Source: Nakamurella lactea DSM 19367 (GTDB lineage: Bacteria > Actinomycetota > Actinomycetes > Mycobacteriales > Nakamurellaceae). From it: a DNA stretch of 64,000 bases. Below, piece by piece: positions 9,083 to 20,742 of this stretch. The position numbers and the translations under genes are program-made. The notes beneath the pieces were generated by a model. The model made no database searches and had not been told where the DNA came from. It saw only the letters and a list, made by a program, of their open reading frames with translations. Location: positions 248,001 to 312,000 of the forward strand of contig NZ_AUFT01000006.1 of assembly GCF_000426645.1 (NCBI RefSeq), written 5' to 3'. How positions within the stretch are numbered: the stretch's first letter is position 1; the number at the start of each line of letters is the position of its first letter.

Positions 9083-11583
9083 CGGCCTGCTCCTTCGCTG
9101 TCGTCGCTGCCGGCAAAGCTCATCGCTTCGCTCCGCCTGACCGCAACTCGTTGCCCGACAGTCGCTCCGAGCTTCGCAGTGATCTGAACGCCATCCACCC
9201 GCCCCGGCAGCCACACCGTGTCCGCCACCATCTCGGAGTCCGGCAACACCTGCAGCGGCAGCGTCACGGTCCCGGCCGGCCCGGTCACCGATGCCCTGGT
9301 GGCATCGGCTAACCCCTGTGCGGCGGCCGTACTCGCCGCCACGCAGATCACGTCGGACTTCGCGGTACCGGCCAGATGCGGCTCGCCGTCCAGCATCGAG
9401 CCGCCGTCGATCGCCATCCGCCAGGAAGCGAGCACCAGCCCCTGCCCGGCCGAGGCATCGGCAGGGTCGGTGACGGCCGGAGCCGCGAGCGTGGCCGCAG
9501 CCCCCTGCCAGGCTCCGAGTCGTTCGATCTCCGCCTCGGCGGCGACCGGCGACTGGGTGTACAGGTCGACATCCATCTCGACACCGAGGGTGTCGAGGAT
9601 GCGACCGTCGTCCAACCGGCCGGACTTGCGGGTGGCGACCTCGAACGGTCGTACCCGGCCCTCCCAGTTCAGGTAGGCGCCGGACTTCTCCACCGCGGCC
9701 GCCGCCGGGAACACCACGTCGGCCAGTTCGGTGATCGCGCTGGTCCGCAGCTCCAGGCTGACCACGAAACCCGCGGCCCGGACTGCGGCGAGCACGGCCG
9801 CCGGGTCGGGGCAGTCCGCCGGATCGACCCCGCCGATCAGTAGACCGCCCAGCTCCCCGCCGGCTGCGGCGGCGACGATACCGTCGGCGTCGCGACCGGG
9901 TGCGGTGGGAATCGATGCACCCCATGCCTTCTCGACCTCGGCGCGGGCGCCGTCATCGGCGATCGGCCGACCGCCGGGCAGCAGGGTCGGCAGCGCACCG
10001 GCGGCCAGCGCACCGCGCTCACCGGCCCGTCGTGGCACCCAGGCCAGTTTGGCGCCGGTGCTGTCGGCGAGTTCGGCGACCGCGGTGAGCAGACCTGGCG
10101 TCTGCGCGGCCCGTTCGCCGACCAGGATCACCGCGCCGGGTTCGGTCAGCGCTGGTCCGTCACCGCCGCCGGTCAGCCTGGACACCACTGACGACTCGGC
10201 GCCCGGCACCGCCGGCAGCAGGATGCCGGACATCTTCTGCAGGCCGCGGGAGGCCAGCGCAGCCACCGAGTACACCGTGGTCGCGGCCCGGGATGCCTTG
10301 CGCAGCCGCAGGAACAGGATCGGCGACTCCTCCTCCGGCTCCAGCGCCACCAGCAGCACCACCGGCGCGGACTCCAGGGAGTCGTAGCTGACGCCGCCGG
10401 TCTCCGGCGACTGCCCGACCACCTTCGCCGCCAGGAACGACTGCTCCTCGTCCGAGCCGAGCCTGGCCCGGAAGTCGATGTCGTTGGTGCGTAACGCCAG
10501 TCGCGCGAACTTCGCGTAGGCGTAGGCGTCCGTCACAGTGAGCCGGCCGCCGGTCAGCACGCCGACACCGCCCGCCTGCCTGGCCCTGGTCAGCCCGTCG
10601 GCAGCGACCGCCATCGCCTCGGTCCAGGACGCCGATTCCAACTCGCCGCTCTCTCGCCGGATCAGCGGCGAGGTCAACCGGTCCGGCTGGGTGACGTAGC
10701 TGAAGGCGAACCGCCCCTTGTCGCAGTTCCACTCCTCGTTCACCGCTGGATCGTCACCGGCCAACCGGCGCATCACGTCGCCCTGCCGATGATCGGTGCG
10801 CAGCGCGCACCCGTCGGCACAGTGCTCGCAGATGCTCGGGTCGCTGACCAGATCGAACGGCCGCGACCGGAACCGGTACGCGGTGGAGGTGAGCGCGCCG
10901 ACCGGGCAGATCTGAATGGTGTTGCCGGAGAAGTACGACTGGAACGGAGCCCCGGTACCGATGCCGATCTGCTGGTCGGGGCCTCGTTCGAGCAAGTCGA
11001 TGAACCGGTCGCCGGCGATCTGCGCGGAGAATCGGGTACACCGCTGGCACTGCACGCAGCGTTCCCGGTCGAGCAGAATCTCGGTGGAAATCGCGATCGG
11101 CTTGGTGAACACCCGCTTGGCGTCCAACAACCGGGAGTCGGCGTAGCCGTTGGACATCGACTGGTTCTGCAACGGGCATTCGCCGCCCTTGTCGCACATC
11201 GGGCAGTCCAGCGGGTGGTTGAGCAGCAGGAACTCGATGTTGCCGCGCTGCGCCTTGTCCGCCACCGGCGAGGTCAGCGCGGTCTTCACCACCATTCCAT
11301 CGCCGACCGTCTGCGTGCAGGACGCCTGCGGCTTGGGCATCGGCCGGCCGCCCATCTCCACCTCGACCAGGCACTGTCGACAGGCACCGACCGGTTCCAG
11401 CAGCGGGTGATCGCAGAACCGCGGGATGGCGATGCCGATCCGTTCCGCGGTCCTGATCACCAGTTCGCCCTTGGGCGCGATGACCTCGATGCCGTCAATG
11501 GTCAGCCGGACGTGCCCCTCGGGCACCGGCTGCTGCGCGGGCTCGTCGGGTGCGGGGTTCTTGTTGTCGGTCGCCAGTGTCAT
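9079..11583 (-). CDS. nuoG: NADH-quinone oxidoreductase subunit G
   Basis: Large iron-sulfur subunit, 834 residues. The N terminus carries the [2Fe-2S] site ([15 protein letters not shown]), then the His/Cys [4Fe-4S] site [13 protein letters not shown], the [11 protein letters not shown] cluster and a CEHCADGC motif for the extra cluster found in many bacterial NuoG proteins, followed by a molybdopterin-oxidoreductase-like domain that is a structural relic. It starts 53 bp after nuoF ends, with its own ribosome binding site, and overlaps nuoH by 4 bp. Confidence 0.97.
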   Translation of the reverse strand: MTLATDNKNPAPDEPAQQPVPEGHVRLTIDGIEVIAPKGELVIRTAERIGIAIPRFCDHPLLEPVGACRQCLVEVEMGGRPMPKPQASCTQTVGDGMVVKTALTSPVADKAQRGNIEFLLLNHPLDCPMCDKGGECPLQNQSMSNGYADSRLLDAKRVFTKPIAISTEILLDRERCVQCQRCTRFSAQIAGDRFIDLLERGPDQQIGIGTGAPFQSYFSGNTIQICPVGALTSTAYRFRSRPFDLVSDPSICEHCADGCALRTDHRQGDVMRRLAGDDPAVNEEWNCDKGRFAFSYVTQPDRLTSPLIRRESGELESASWTEAMAVAADGLTRARQAGGVGVLTGGRLTVTDAYAYAKFARLALRTNDIDFRARLGSDEEQSFLAAKVVGQSPETGGVSYDSLESAPVVLLVALEPEEESPILFLRLRKASRAATTVYSVAALASRGLQKMSGILLPAVPGAESSVVSRLTGGGDGPALTEPGAVILVGERAAQTPGLLTAVAELADSTGAKLAWVPRRAGERGALAAGALPTLLPGGRPIADDGARAEVEKAWGASIPTAPGRDADGIVAAAAGGELGGLLIGGVDPADCPDPAAVLAAVRAAGFVVSLELRTSAITELADVVFPAAAAVEKSGAYLNWEGRVRPFEVATRKSGRLDDGRILDTLGVEMDVDLYTQSPVAAEAEIERLGAWQGAAATLAAPAVTDPADASAGQGLVLASWRMAIDGGSMLDGEPHLAGTAKSDVICVAASTAAAQGLADATRASVTGPAGTVTLPLQVLPDSEMVADTVWLPGRVDGVQITAKLGATVGQRVAVRRSEAMSFAGSDDSEGAGR

Positions 11584-11636
11584 CTCAGCATGCCCGCCGT
11601 CTCGGAGTGCTGGTCCTGCTCGGTGTGCCAGTCATG

Positions 11637-12995
11637 TCAGTGCGCCCCCACCAGCTCGCGGGTTCCGATAACCGGCGGTGTCCGGCCGGTGACCAGATCC
11701 TCGAACTCGCTGCGGAAGTGCAAGAACGCACTCGTCACCGGGGTGGCAGCACCGTCCCCGAGCGCGCAGAACGCCCGTCCGAAGATGTTCGACGCTGCGT
11801 CCGTGAGGGTGTCGAGGTCGGCCATCACTCCCCTGCCGCTGACCACCCTGCGCAGGACCTGGGCGAGCCACCAGGTGCCCTCGCGGCACGGCGTGCACTT
11901 GCCGCAGGATTCGTGCTTGTAGAACTCCAGCCACTTCCAGACCGCCCATGGCACCGACACCGTCTCGTTGAAACACATCAGCGCTGTGGTGCCCAGCATG
12001 GATCCGGCAGCGGCCACATCGTCGAAGCTCAGCGGCACGTCCAGTTGGGCAGGAGTGAAGATCGGCGTCGAAGACCCACCCGGGGTGAAGAACTTGAGCG
12101 GGATGCCGTCCTTCATCCCGCCCGCCGCGGCGAGCAGCTGACGCAGCGTGGTGCCCATCGGAGCCTCGTACTGTCCGGGTCGGGTGACGTGGCCGGACAG
12201 GCTGAAGATCTTCGGCCCGGGCGACTTCTCGGTGCCCATCTGCCGGTACCAGTCGCTGCCGCCGGCCACGATCACCGGGACCGAGGCGATGGTCTCCACG
12301 TTGTTCACCACGGTCGGCCGGGCGTACAGGCCGGCCACCGCCGGGAACGGCGGCTTCAGTCGCGGCTGCCCGCGCAGGCCCTCCAGCGAGTCCAGCAGCG
12401 CGGTCTCCTCGCCACAGATGTAGGCACCGGCCCCCGCGTGCACGATGATCTCGCAGTCGAAGCCGCTGCCCAGGATGTTCTTGCCGAGGAAGCCCCGCTC
12501 CTTCGCCTCGCGCACCGCCTGGGCGACCCGGCGCATGGCCTGCACGGCCTCGCCGCGGACGTAGATCGCGGCCAGCTGCGAGCCGATCGCATAGCAGGTG
12601 ATGATGCAGCCCTCGATCAGCGAGTGCGGATCGGCCATCATCAGCGGAATGTCCTTGCAGGTACCGGGCTCGCCCTCGTCGGCGTTCACCACCAGGTACC
12701 GCGGCTTGCCATCCGGCGGCGGCAGGAACGACCACTTCAGACCGGTCGGGAAGCCGGCGCCGCCGCGACCGCGCAACCCGGAGTTCTTCATCAGCTCGAC
12801 CAGCCGGCCCGGCTCGGTCTTCAGCGCGGCGGCCAGCGCCGTGTAGCCGTCGAGCTTGCGGTAGGTCGCGATACTCCACGACTGCGGCGACGCCCACCGC
12901 CTGGTGAGCACCGGCGTCATTACCGCTGGGGTGTCGTCCGGTCCCGACGGCGGCACCACTGCGCCGGCTTCATTACTTGCACCTGAGCTGGTCAT
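11637..12995 (-). CDS. nuoF: NADH-quinone oxidoreductase subunit F (NADH/FMN binding)
   Basis: The NADH-oxidising flavoprotein of complex I, 452 residues. NADH-binding GRGGAGFPTGLKWSF, FMN-binding NADEGEPGTCKD and the N3 cluster motif ESCGKCTPCREG are all present. The ATG at 12995 is preceded by an AGGAAGTGAGGTGG ribosome binding region that also contains the nuoE stop codon; an open extension to 13433 is only nuoE in another frame. A 25-residue unstructured leader precedes the conserved domain. Confidence 0.97.
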   Translation of the reverse strand: MTSSGASNEAGAVVPPSGPDDTPAVMTPVLTRRWASPQSWSIATYRKLDGYTALAAALKTEPGRLVELMKNSGLRGRGGAGFPTGLKWSFLPPPDGKPRYLVVNADEGEPGTCKDIPLMMADPHSLIEGCIITCYAIGSQLAAIYVRGEAVQAMRRVAQAVREAKERGFLGKNILGSGFDCEIIVHAGAGAYICGEETALLDSLEGLRGQPRLKPPFPAVAGLYARPTVVNNVETIASVPVIVAGGSDWYRQMGTEKSPGPKIFSLSGHVTRPGQYEAPMGTTLRQLLAAAGGMKDGIPLKFFTPGGSSTPIFTPAQLDVPLSFDDVAAAGSMLGTTALMCFNETVSVPWAVWKWLEFYKHESCGKCTPCREGTWWLAQVLRRVVSGRGVMADLDTLTDAASNIFGRAFCALGDGAATPVTSAFLHFRSEFEDLVTGRTPPVIGTRELVGAH

Positions 12996-13005
12996 GTCGG
13001 CCACC

Positions 13006-13802
13006 TCACTTCCTCTCGGGCAGCGGCGGCATCTCGTACGACTCGGGCATACTCGGGGCCGTTTGCCGCAGCCGGTCGGCGATCTCGTTGCCGCGCAACG
13101 TTTCTTCCGACGCCGTCGGCGCATTGACCTGATCGGCGAGATCGCTGAAGATGCCGGCGATCTCACGTTCGGTGGTGCGGAAGTCGGTGAGCGGCGCGCC
13201 GCGGGTCGGATGCGGCTTTCGGCCGGCCTGCAACTCCGTGACCAGCTCGAGGGCCGACTCCGGGGTCTGGTTGTCGTAGTACTCGTAGTTGACGGTGACC
13301 ACCGGACCGTGGTCGCAGGCGGCCAGGCATTCGGCATGCTCCAGGGTGATCGACCCCTCGGTACCGGGCTCACCGGCCGTCTCGTCCGGGCCGATACCCA
13401 GGTGTCCGGACAGCCGGGACAGGATCGCGTCACCGCCGAGCACGGCGCACAGCGCGTTGGTGCACACGCTGACCAGGTGCTGGCCGCACGGCTCCCGCTT
13501 GTACATCGTGTAGAAGGTGGCCACCGCCTCGACCTCGGCGATGGTCAGGTTCAGCCGATCAGCGCAGAAGGCGATGCCGTCGGCGCTGACGAAACCCTCC
13601 ACCGATTGCACCAGGTGCAGCAACGGCAGCAACGCCGACCGCTGTTGCGGGTACTTGGCGATGATCTCCTCGGTCTGGCCCCGGGTCACCTCGTCGAAAA
13701 CCGTTCCGGTGTACAGGAATTCCGGAATCCCCAGGCGCTGGTTCGGCACCGGGATGTTCGATTCCGCATCCGCTCGAGATTGCCCAGCGGGAACGTCCAC
13801 AC

Positions 13803-13806
<4 letters not shown>
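13006..13806 (-). CDS. nuoE: NADH-quinone oxidoreductase subunit E
   Basis: Thioredoxin-fold [2Fe-2S] subunit (cluster N1a), 266 residues. Cluster ligands are visible as [12 protein letters not shown] (Cx4C) and [10 protein letters not shown] (Cx3C). The N-terminal helical bundle ([16 protein letters not shown]) is typical. A C-terminal tail of about 60 residues extends past the minimal domain, as in many actinobacteria. ATG overlaps the nuoD stop. Confidence 0.96.
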
Positions 13807-15184
<1,378 letters not shown>

Positions 15185-15188
<4 letters not shown>

Positions 15189-15973
15189 GAGTACACCCTC
15201 CGCTGATCGGGCGGCGGGATCTCGGCGCCCTTGTACTCGACGGCGATGCCGCCGAGCGGATAGTCCTTCCGCTGCGGGTGTCCGTCCCAGTCGTCGGGCA
15301 TCAGGATCCTGGTCAGCGCCGGGTGCCCGGCGAAGACGATGCCGAACATGTCGTAGGCCTCCCGCTCGTGCCAGTCGGCGGTCGGATAGACCGGAACCGC
15401 GCTGGGCACATAGGGATCGGCGACGTCGACGGACACCTCAAGTCGCATCCGCCGGCGGTAGGTCATCGACAGCATCTCGTAGACGACGTGCAGCCTGCGG
15501 GGCACCTGTTCGCCGTAGTCGACGCCGCTCAGTGAACTCAACGTCTCGAACCGGAGTCCCGGATCGTCGCGGACCGCCCAGAACAACGCCTGCAGGTGGT
15601 CGCGCTGCAGATAGACCGTGAGTTCACCGACGGCGACGGTGATCTGCTCGATCGCGGTGGCCGGGATCCCGCGTTCGGACATCGCCTGCAGCAGCGCATC
15701 GACCACCTCGTCGAAGTAGCCGCCGTAGGGCCGGTCGGCGGGCTGCGGGACATACGGTGCGCGGTGCAGTCCGCCGTAGCCCGAGGTGTCGCCGGTGCCA
15801 TGGATGCCGAACATCCCGGATCGTTCGACGCCGGTCGCCAGCTCGGGCGCGGATCCCGGCACCGCCAGGCCGCCACCCTGGTGCGCGGCGTCGTCGGTGG
15901 TCCCGGTGACGATGGAGGCCGGCGAATCGACAGAAGTGGCCCCGCCCGGCTCCGACTGCTTGTCCTGGCTCAC
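15185..15973 (-). CDS. nuoC: NADH-quinone oxidoreductase subunit C
   Basis: Peripheral-arm 30-kDa-type subunit, 262 residues. The family signature [20 protein letters not shown] followed by DYPLGG is visible in the C-terminal half. The GTG at 15973 overlaps the nuoB stop (GTGA) and gives a protein with an 80-residue variable N terminus; the longer open frame to 16462 is nuoB read out of frame. NuoC is separate from NuoD here, unlike the fused NuoCD of enterobacteria. Confidence 0.95.
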
Positions 15974-16572
15974 CAGCGCACCCCGGCCGGTTCGCCGGGT
16001 TCGGCACCCGGCCGGCCGACCGGCAGGCGCCGGCCGCGTCCGTACTTGACCGAGGAGGCCACCAGTTCGGTGCGCTTGCCCTCGAACTCCGCCGCCCGCA
16101 CCGGACCCAGCGGATCGTCCATCACCTTGGCATGCAGCTTCAGGATGGCGTCGATCAGCATCTCCGGGCGCGGCGGACAGCCGGGCAGATACATGTCCAC
16201 CGGCACGATGTGATCCACTCCCTGCACCACCGCGTAGTTGTTGAACATGCCGCCGGAACTGGCGCAGACGCCCATCGCCAGCACCCATTTCGGTTCCGGC
16301 ATCTGGTCGTAGATCTGTCGTAGCACCGGCGCCATCTTCTGCGTCACCCGACCGGCCACGATCATCAGGTCGGCCTGCCTCGGCGACGCCCGGAACACCT
16401 CCATGCCGAACCGGCCGAGGTCGTACCGCGGAGCCCCGGTTGTCATCATCTCGATGGCACAACAGGCCAGCCCGAAGGTGGCCGGGAACATGGAGGCCTT
16501 ACGGGTCCAGTTCACCAGTTTCTCGACGCTGGCCAGCAGGATGCCGTTCGGCAGCTTCTCTTCCAAACCCAT
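15970..16572 (-). CDS. nuoB: NADH-quinone oxidoreductase subunit B (N2 cluster)
   Basis: Carries the terminal [4Fe-4S] cluster N2 that reduces quinone. Cluster ligands are the tandem C37-C38 ([11 protein letters not shown]), C103 (GVCASSGG) and C132 (LPGCPPRPE). The protein is 200 residues, family-typical, with a short Arg/Pro tail. It follows nuoA after a 53-bp gap. Confidence 0.97.
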   Translation of the reverse strand: MGLEEKLPNGILLASVEKLVNWTRKASMFPATFGLACCAIEMMTTGAPRYDLGRFGMEVFRASPRQADLMIVAGRVTQKMAPVLRQIYDQMPEPKWVLAMGVCASSGGMFNNYAVVQGVDHIVPVDMYLPGCPPRPEMLIDAILKLHAKVMDDPLGPVRAAEFEGKRTELVASSVKYGRGRRLPVGRPGAEPGEPAGVRW

Positions 16573-16625
16573 GACGGCTCAGACCTTTCCGCACGATGTC
16601 GGGGGAATTTTCCCGCGGGATGTCA

Positions 16626-16994
16626 TCAGTCCCAGTCCAATCCACCGCGGCGCCAGACGTAGGCGTAGGCGACGAACACGGTCAGGATGAACAGCCCGAT
16701 CTCGACCAGCCCGAAGACGCCGAGGACGTCGGCGGACTGGGCCCAGGGATAGAGGAAGATGATCTCGATGTCGAAGACGATGAACAGCATCGCCGTCAGG
16801 TAGAACTTGATCGGGAACCGGCCGGAGGTGCCCGGCGGCAGCGGCGTCGGTTCGATGCCGCATTCGTAGGCGTCCAGCTTGGCCCGGTTGAACCGGCGCG
16901 GGCCGAGTTTGTCCGACACCACCGTCGCCATCGTCACGGCGAAGCCGCCGGCGACGATGACGAGAATGACGATGGGTAGGTAGGCGTCGAGCAT
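16626..16994 (-). CDS. nuoA: NADH-quinone oxidoreductase subunit A
   Basis: First gene of the nuo run: a 122-residue protein with three membrane helices and the conserved loop YECGIEPTPLPPGTSG followed by FIVFDIEIIFLYPWA. The Cys in that loop becomes buried or exposed depending on the state of complex I (family knowledge). A GGAGAGGGG ribosome binding site precedes the ATG. Only 27 bp separate it from menJ upstream, so the two are probably co-transcribed. Confidence 0.97.
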   Translation of the reverse strand: MLDAYLPIVILVIVAGGFAVTMATVVSDKLGPRRFNRAKLDAYECGIEPTPLPPGTSGRFPIKFYLTAMLFIVFDIEIIFLYPWAQSADVLGVFGLVEIGLFILTVFVAYAYVWRRGGLDWD

Positions 16995-17021
16995 CAGCTG
17001 TGCCCCTCTCCAGTTCCACGG

Positions 17022-18302
17022 CTACACACTGGGCACCGCCCGGTTCAACCCACGGACAACCCGGTCGGCCCAGTCGCCGTCCGATCCGTCGTACAGACCG
17101 GCCAATAGTTTGAGGACCAGGTACATCAGTCGTTTTCGCGGCAGACCCAGCGTGGTCGCCGCCCGCATCACCTTCGGATTGCCGATCAGGGTGGAGAAGA
17201 TGGTGCCCAGTCGGTAATACGTTCCCAGGTGCGCCTTCATCGCCGACGAATAGCCGTGCAGCGCCGCCTCGCGGGCGGCGCCGGACCGGCCGGTGGCCTG
17301 CAGCACGGCGTCGGCGGCGATGGCGGCCGACTCCATCGCGTAGGCGATGCCCTCGCCGTTGAACGGGTTCACCACGCCACCGGCGTCGCCGATCAGCAGC
17401 AGCCCGCGGTCGTAGTGCGGGGTGCGGTTGAAGCCCATCGGCAACGCCGCGCCGCCGATGCCGCCGATCGCGTTCTCCTCGCGCAGTCCCCACTCCTGCG
17501 GGGTCCCGTCCAGCCAGGTCCGTAGCAGCGTCCGGTAGTTGGTCTTGCCGAATGCCTTGGAGGAGTTCAGCATTCCCAGGCCGACGTTGACCGTGCCGTC
17601 ACCGAGTCCGAAGATCCAGCCGTACCCGGGCAGCAGCTTGGGATCGTCCGGGTCGCTGCGGTCCCACAGCTCAAGGTGCGACTCGAGATGGTCGTCGTTG
17701 GTCCGCGGGCTGGTGTAGTAGCGGCGCACCGCGACGCCGAGCGGTCGGTCGTCACGCTTGTCGATGCCCATCCCGAGCGCGACCCTGGCCGACACCCCGT
17801 CGGCGGCGATCACCAGCGGAGCGCTGAACGTCTGCTCACCCGACTCGGTCTTGGCCCGCACGCCGGTGATCCGGCCCGACTTCTCGTCCAGCACCGGCCC
17901 GGTCACGGTCGTCGCGGTGCGTAGCCGGGCGCCGGCCTTCACCGCCATGCCGGCCAGCATGTCGTCGAAGTCGCGGCGCGGACGGACGAGGCCGAAATCG
18001 GGAAAGTCCGCGAGGGTGGGCCAGGGAAGTTCGATGGTCCGGCCGCCGCCGACCACCCGCAGCCCGCGATTGCGAATCCAGTCGTCACCTGAGGTGTCGA
18101 TGCCCAGCTGGTGCAGTTGCTTGACGCCACGAGGCGTCAGCCCGTCGCCGCACACCTTTTCCCGCGGAAACGTCGACTTCTCCAGCACCATCACATCGAG
18201 TCCGGACCTGGCCAGGTACACGGCGGCGGTCGATCCGGCCGGTCCGGCGCCGACCACGATCACGTCCGCGGTGCCTTCGGTGGGAACGGTCCAGTTGGCC
18301 AC
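17022..18302 (-). CDS. menJ: Geranylgeranyl-reductase family flavoprotein, probable menaquinone reductase MenJ
   Basis: A 426-residue FAD-dependent oxidoreductase. The dinucleotide-binding motif VIVVGAGPAGSTAAVYLARS lies near residue 15, and the second FAD motif GLLLIGDAGGVVNPFNGEGI follows around residue 300. In mycobacteria the homologous enzyme saturates one isoprene unit of menaquinone. Position next to menG and just upstream of nuo supports that role. I chose the GTG at 18302 because a perfect GAGGAGG lies 8 nt upstream. An alternative GTG at 18377 would lengthen the protein by 25 residues but falls inside a 12-bp inverted repeat and lacks a comparable ribosome site. Confidence 0.85.
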   Translation of the reverse strand: MANWTVPTEGTADVIVVGAGPAGSTAAVYLARSGLDVMVLEKSTFPREKVCGDGLTPRGVKQLHQLGIDTSGDDWIRNRGLRVVGGGRTIELPWPTLADFPDFGLVRPRRDFDDMLAGMAVKAGARLRTATTVTGPVLDEKSGRITGVRAKTESGEQTFSAPLVIAADGVSARVALGMGIDKRDDRPLGVAVRRYYTSPRTNDDHLESHLELWDRSDPDDPKLLPGYGWIFGLGDGTVNVGLGMLNSSKAFGKTNYRTLLRTWLDGTPQEWGLREENAIGGIGGAALPMGFNRTPHYDRGLLLIGDAGGVVNPFNGEGIAYAMESAAIAADAVLQATGRSGAAREAALHGYSSAMKAHLGTYYRLGTIFSTLIGNPKVMRAATTLGLPRKRLMYLVLKLLAGLYDGSDGDWADRVVRGLNRAVPSV

Positions 18303-18365
18303 GCCTCCACCCTCCTCTGCCGCTCTCGCGACGGCATCGATCGACACGGCATCTCGGCACGGCAT

Positions 18366-18395
18366 CGTGATCACCACAGCAGCGTGGTGATCACG
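18366..18395. promoter_or_regulatory. Perfect 12-bp inverted repeat upstream of menJ-nuo
   Basis: CGTGATCACCAC at 18366-18377 is repeated in reverse complement at 18384-18395 with a 6-nt spacer. It sits 64 bp upstream of the preferred menJ start and downstream of menG. No T-run follows on either strand, so an operator or RNA hairpin is more likely than an intrinsic terminator. No known regulator is assigned. Confidence 0.5.
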
Positions 18396-18542
18396 TCGCG
18401 ACCGAGCTTGTGCATCGGTTCACGAAGTCGTGCGCGGTCAGTGTAAGTGCGGTCACAGCGGTGGGTCTTCTTAGGGTTACCTCACTATCGAAGAGCCCCT
18501 CGTCGCAGCAGAATCGGCCGCCGAATCCGGGCCGACGGACGC

Positions 18543-19235
18543 TCAGTCGGTCCGCAGCGCGTGGTGCAGTGCCACCACACCGAACGTCATATTCCGCCAG
18601 GCAACCTCGGTCCAGCCGCAGCCGGCGATCTTGCGCGCCAGCTGCTTCTGGTCGGGCCAGTCCGAGATCGATTCGCTCAGGTAGGTATAGGCCTCGGGGT
18701 TGGAGCCGAACCGCTTGGCGACCCGCGGCAGCACCTGACGCAGGTAGAACCGGTAGCCCCAGCGCATCGGCAGGTAGGGGCGGGAGAACTCGCACACCAA
18801 CAGCTGCCCACCGGGCCGGACGACCCTGGCGAACTCGGTGAGTGCCCGCTCCGGATCGACCACATTGCGCAGCCCGAACGAGATCGTCAGCGCATCGAAC
18901 GTCGCATCCTCGAACGGCAACGCCAGCGCGTCGGCCGCCGCCATCGGCAATGACCCGCGCTTGGCCCGGCCCGCCTGCAGCATGCCGAGCGAGAAGTCGG
19001 CCGCTACCGCCCAGGCACCGGTCGCGGCCAGTTCCTGGGTGGAGACCGCGGTCCCGGCGGCCACGTCCAGCACCTTGTGGCCCGGCTCCAGGGACAACGC
19101 GGCGACCATGTGCCGCCGCCACCGCCGGTCCTGGCCCAGCGAGAGCAGCGTGTTCGTCCGGTCGTACTTCTGCGCCACCCCGTCGAACATGGCAGCCACC
19201 TGCCGCGGCTGCTTGTCCAGGTCGGCTCGTCCCAT
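18543..19235 (-). CDS. menG: Demethylmenaquinone methyltransferase
   Basis: SAM-dependent C-methyltransferase that makes menaquinone from demethylmenaquinone, 230 residues. UbiE/MenG signatures are visible: [12 protein letters not shown] at the N terminus, the SAM-binding [12 protein letters not shown], and [14 protein letters not shown] in the middle. The C-terminal [14 protein letters not shown] is also typical. ATG start. It is divergent from the inositol-monophosphatase-like gene and 240 bp upstream of menJ on the same strand. Confidence 0.93.
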   Translation of the reverse strand: MGRADLDKQPRQVAAMFDGVAQKYDRTNTLLSLGQDRRWRRHMVAALSLEPGHKVLDVAAGTAVSTQELAATGAWAVAADFSLGMLQAGRAKRGSLPMAAADALALPFEDATFDALTISFGLRNVVDPERALTEFARVVRPGGQLLVCEFSRPYLPMRWGYRFYLRQVLPRVAKRFGSNPEAYTYLSESISDWPDQKQLARKIAGCGWTEVAWRNMTFGVVALHHALRTD

Positions 19236-19336
19236 GGCAGGTCACGATACCGGCGGACCCAGCGCTCACCCTCCGGACACCCCGCGGCCACGGCGTTGTG
19301 GCCGGGTCGTCACTCCGCGCCGCGATCATCGACGGC

Positions 19337-20254
19337 ATGCCCGCCACGGCGCACCGTCGACCGACCCCGGGACCGGCCACGAGACAGCAGGCGTCTGCGA
19401 ACCGGATCGTGACCATCTCGCGGGCGCTGGAGATCGCCGGCCGGCTGGCCAACGACGCCGCCGAGGTGATTGCCGCCACCGCCGGGCGGGGGGCAGCCGA
19501 CCCGGGGGTATCGCCCTTCGACTGGGTGACGGACACCGATCGCACCCTGGAACGACACACCCGCAGGGTGCTGACCGGCGAGTTCCCCGGCATCCCGGTG
19601 CTCGGCGAGGAGTACGGCGGTCCGGACGGCCTCGGGCCGCTGCCACCGGCCCTGCCGGGATCGGCGGACGGCCCGGAGCTGCTGTGGGTGGTCGACCCGA
19701 TCGACGGCACCGCCAACTATCTGGCCGGCCTGCCATGGTGCAGCTACTCGCTGGCGCTGTTGGATGCCGACGGTCCGTTGGTCGGGGTGATCGCCGATCC
19801 GTACCGGGCGCAGATCTATGCGGCCGCCCGCGACCGTGGTCTGCGGGCCAACGGCAGCGTCGTGCCCAGGCCCGCCGGACCCGACCCCGGTGCTGAATGC
19901 GACCTGACGGGCCGGCTGATCTGTACCGAACTTGCCGGCGGGCTCGACCACGACCTGGCGGTGGTCCTGGTCGACAGCTGTCGCAGGGCACGGATCGGGC
20001 TGCGGATGCTCGGTTCCCCGGCCCTGGCCATCACCCAGGTGGCGCTGGGACGGGCGGCCGCCGCCGTGCTGTTCGACTATCAGGTCTGGGACGTCGGCGG
20101 GGCGCTGGCCCTGGCCGCGGAAGCCGGCCTGGCGGTCGTCACCCTGGACGGCAGCCCTGGGACGTTGCCGCTGGGAGGCCTGGTGGTGGCCGCACCGGGC
20201 ACCGTGCCGGCGGTTCTGGCGCTGGTCGGGCACCGGCCGGCCGCCGCGCCGTAG
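19337..20254 (+). CDS. Inositol monophosphatase family protein
   Basis: A Mg2+-dependent phosphatase of the inositol monophosphatase / FBPase-like fold, 305 residues from the ATG at 19337. Metal-site motifs are all visible: GEEYGG (metal-binding Glu), WVVDPIDGTANY (the DPIDGT signature) and VWDVGGALALAAEAG near the C terminus. Substrate cannot be read from sequence; inositol-1-phosphate, histidinol phosphate and fructose bisphosphate enzymes share this fold. The true start may be the GTG about 70 bp downstream, since the first 24 residues are basic and unconserved. It diverges from menG. Confidence 0.8.
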   Translation: MPATAHRRPTPGPATRQQASANRIVTISRALEIAGRLANDAAEVIAATAGRGAADPGVSPFDWVTDTDRTLERHTRRVLTGEFPGIPVLGEEYGGPDGLGPLPPALPGSADGPELLWVVDPIDGTANYLAGLPWCSYSLALLDADGPLVGVIADPYRAQIYAAARDRGLRANGSVVPRPAGPDPGAECDLTGRLICTELAGGLDHDLAVVLVDSCRRARIGLRMLGSPALAITQVALGRAAAAVLFDYQVWDVGGALALAAEAGLAVVTLDGSPGTLPLGGLVVAAPGTVPAVLALVGHRPAAAP

Positions 20255-20259
20255 GTCCG

Positions 20260-20712
20260 TCAGCCCACCGCGCGCACCCGGCGGCCGACCCGGTCGGCCG
20301 ACCGGCGGAGCAGCATCGGCGCCGCCGCCGCGACCAGCGCGGTACCGGCCGCGGCGAACAGGACCATCAACAGCCCGTTCGCCGCGGTCCGCCCGGCCAC
20401 TCGCACCACCTCCGGATGGGCGGCGGAATACTCGACCACGAACTGCTGTCCGACGTGCAACAGGCCCGGGTAGAGCACGCCGCCGCTGGGGCGGACCGTC
20501 AGCCCGTTCTGGTCGACGAACTCGATCCCGGTCCGCAGCGGCGACACCGCCAGCACCGTTGCGGTCGTCCGGACCCGGTCCGCGTCGATCGTCCGGTCGT
20601 TGAGGTACATCGCGGCCAGCAGCGCCAGCAGCATGATGGCAATCGCCCCGGTCACCGTCAGCACACCGCGCTGCAACCACCGCCGGGCGGGTGACGTGCG
20701 GGCGGGACTCAC
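20260..20712 (-). CDS. DUF3592-like membrane protein
   Basis: A 150-residue protein with two hydrophobic segments (about residues 17-37 and 110-132) flanking an extracytoplasmic domain whose GIEFVDQNGLTVRP resembles the DUF3592 fold. GTG start. Function unknown. It is convergent with the inositol-monophosphatase-like gene (6 bp gap) and divergent from isochorismate synthase. Confidence 0.6.
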   Translation of the reverse strand: MSPARTSPARRWLQRGVLTVTGAIAIMLLALLAAMYLNDRTIDADRVRTTATVLAVSPLRTGIEFVDQNGLTVRPSGGVLYPGLLHVGQQFVVEYSAAHPEVVRVAGRTAANGLLMVLFAAAGTALVAAAAPMLLRRSADRVGRRVRAVG

Positions 20713-20742
20713 GCTGCGAGTCTAGGAGGCGGTCTGCGACCA

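Noticed and set aside
9083-9925. Upstream extension of nuoH
   Set aside because: Out-of-frame reading of nuoG; the ATGA overlap at 9082 gives a standard NuoH start.
15974-16462. Upstream extension of nuoC
   Set aside because: Out-of-frame reading of nuoB; GTGA overlap at 15973 is the natural start.
18303-18377. Longer menJ start at GTG 18377
   Set aside because: It sits in the inverted repeat and lacks a ribosome site, while GTG 18302 has a perfect GAGGAGG.
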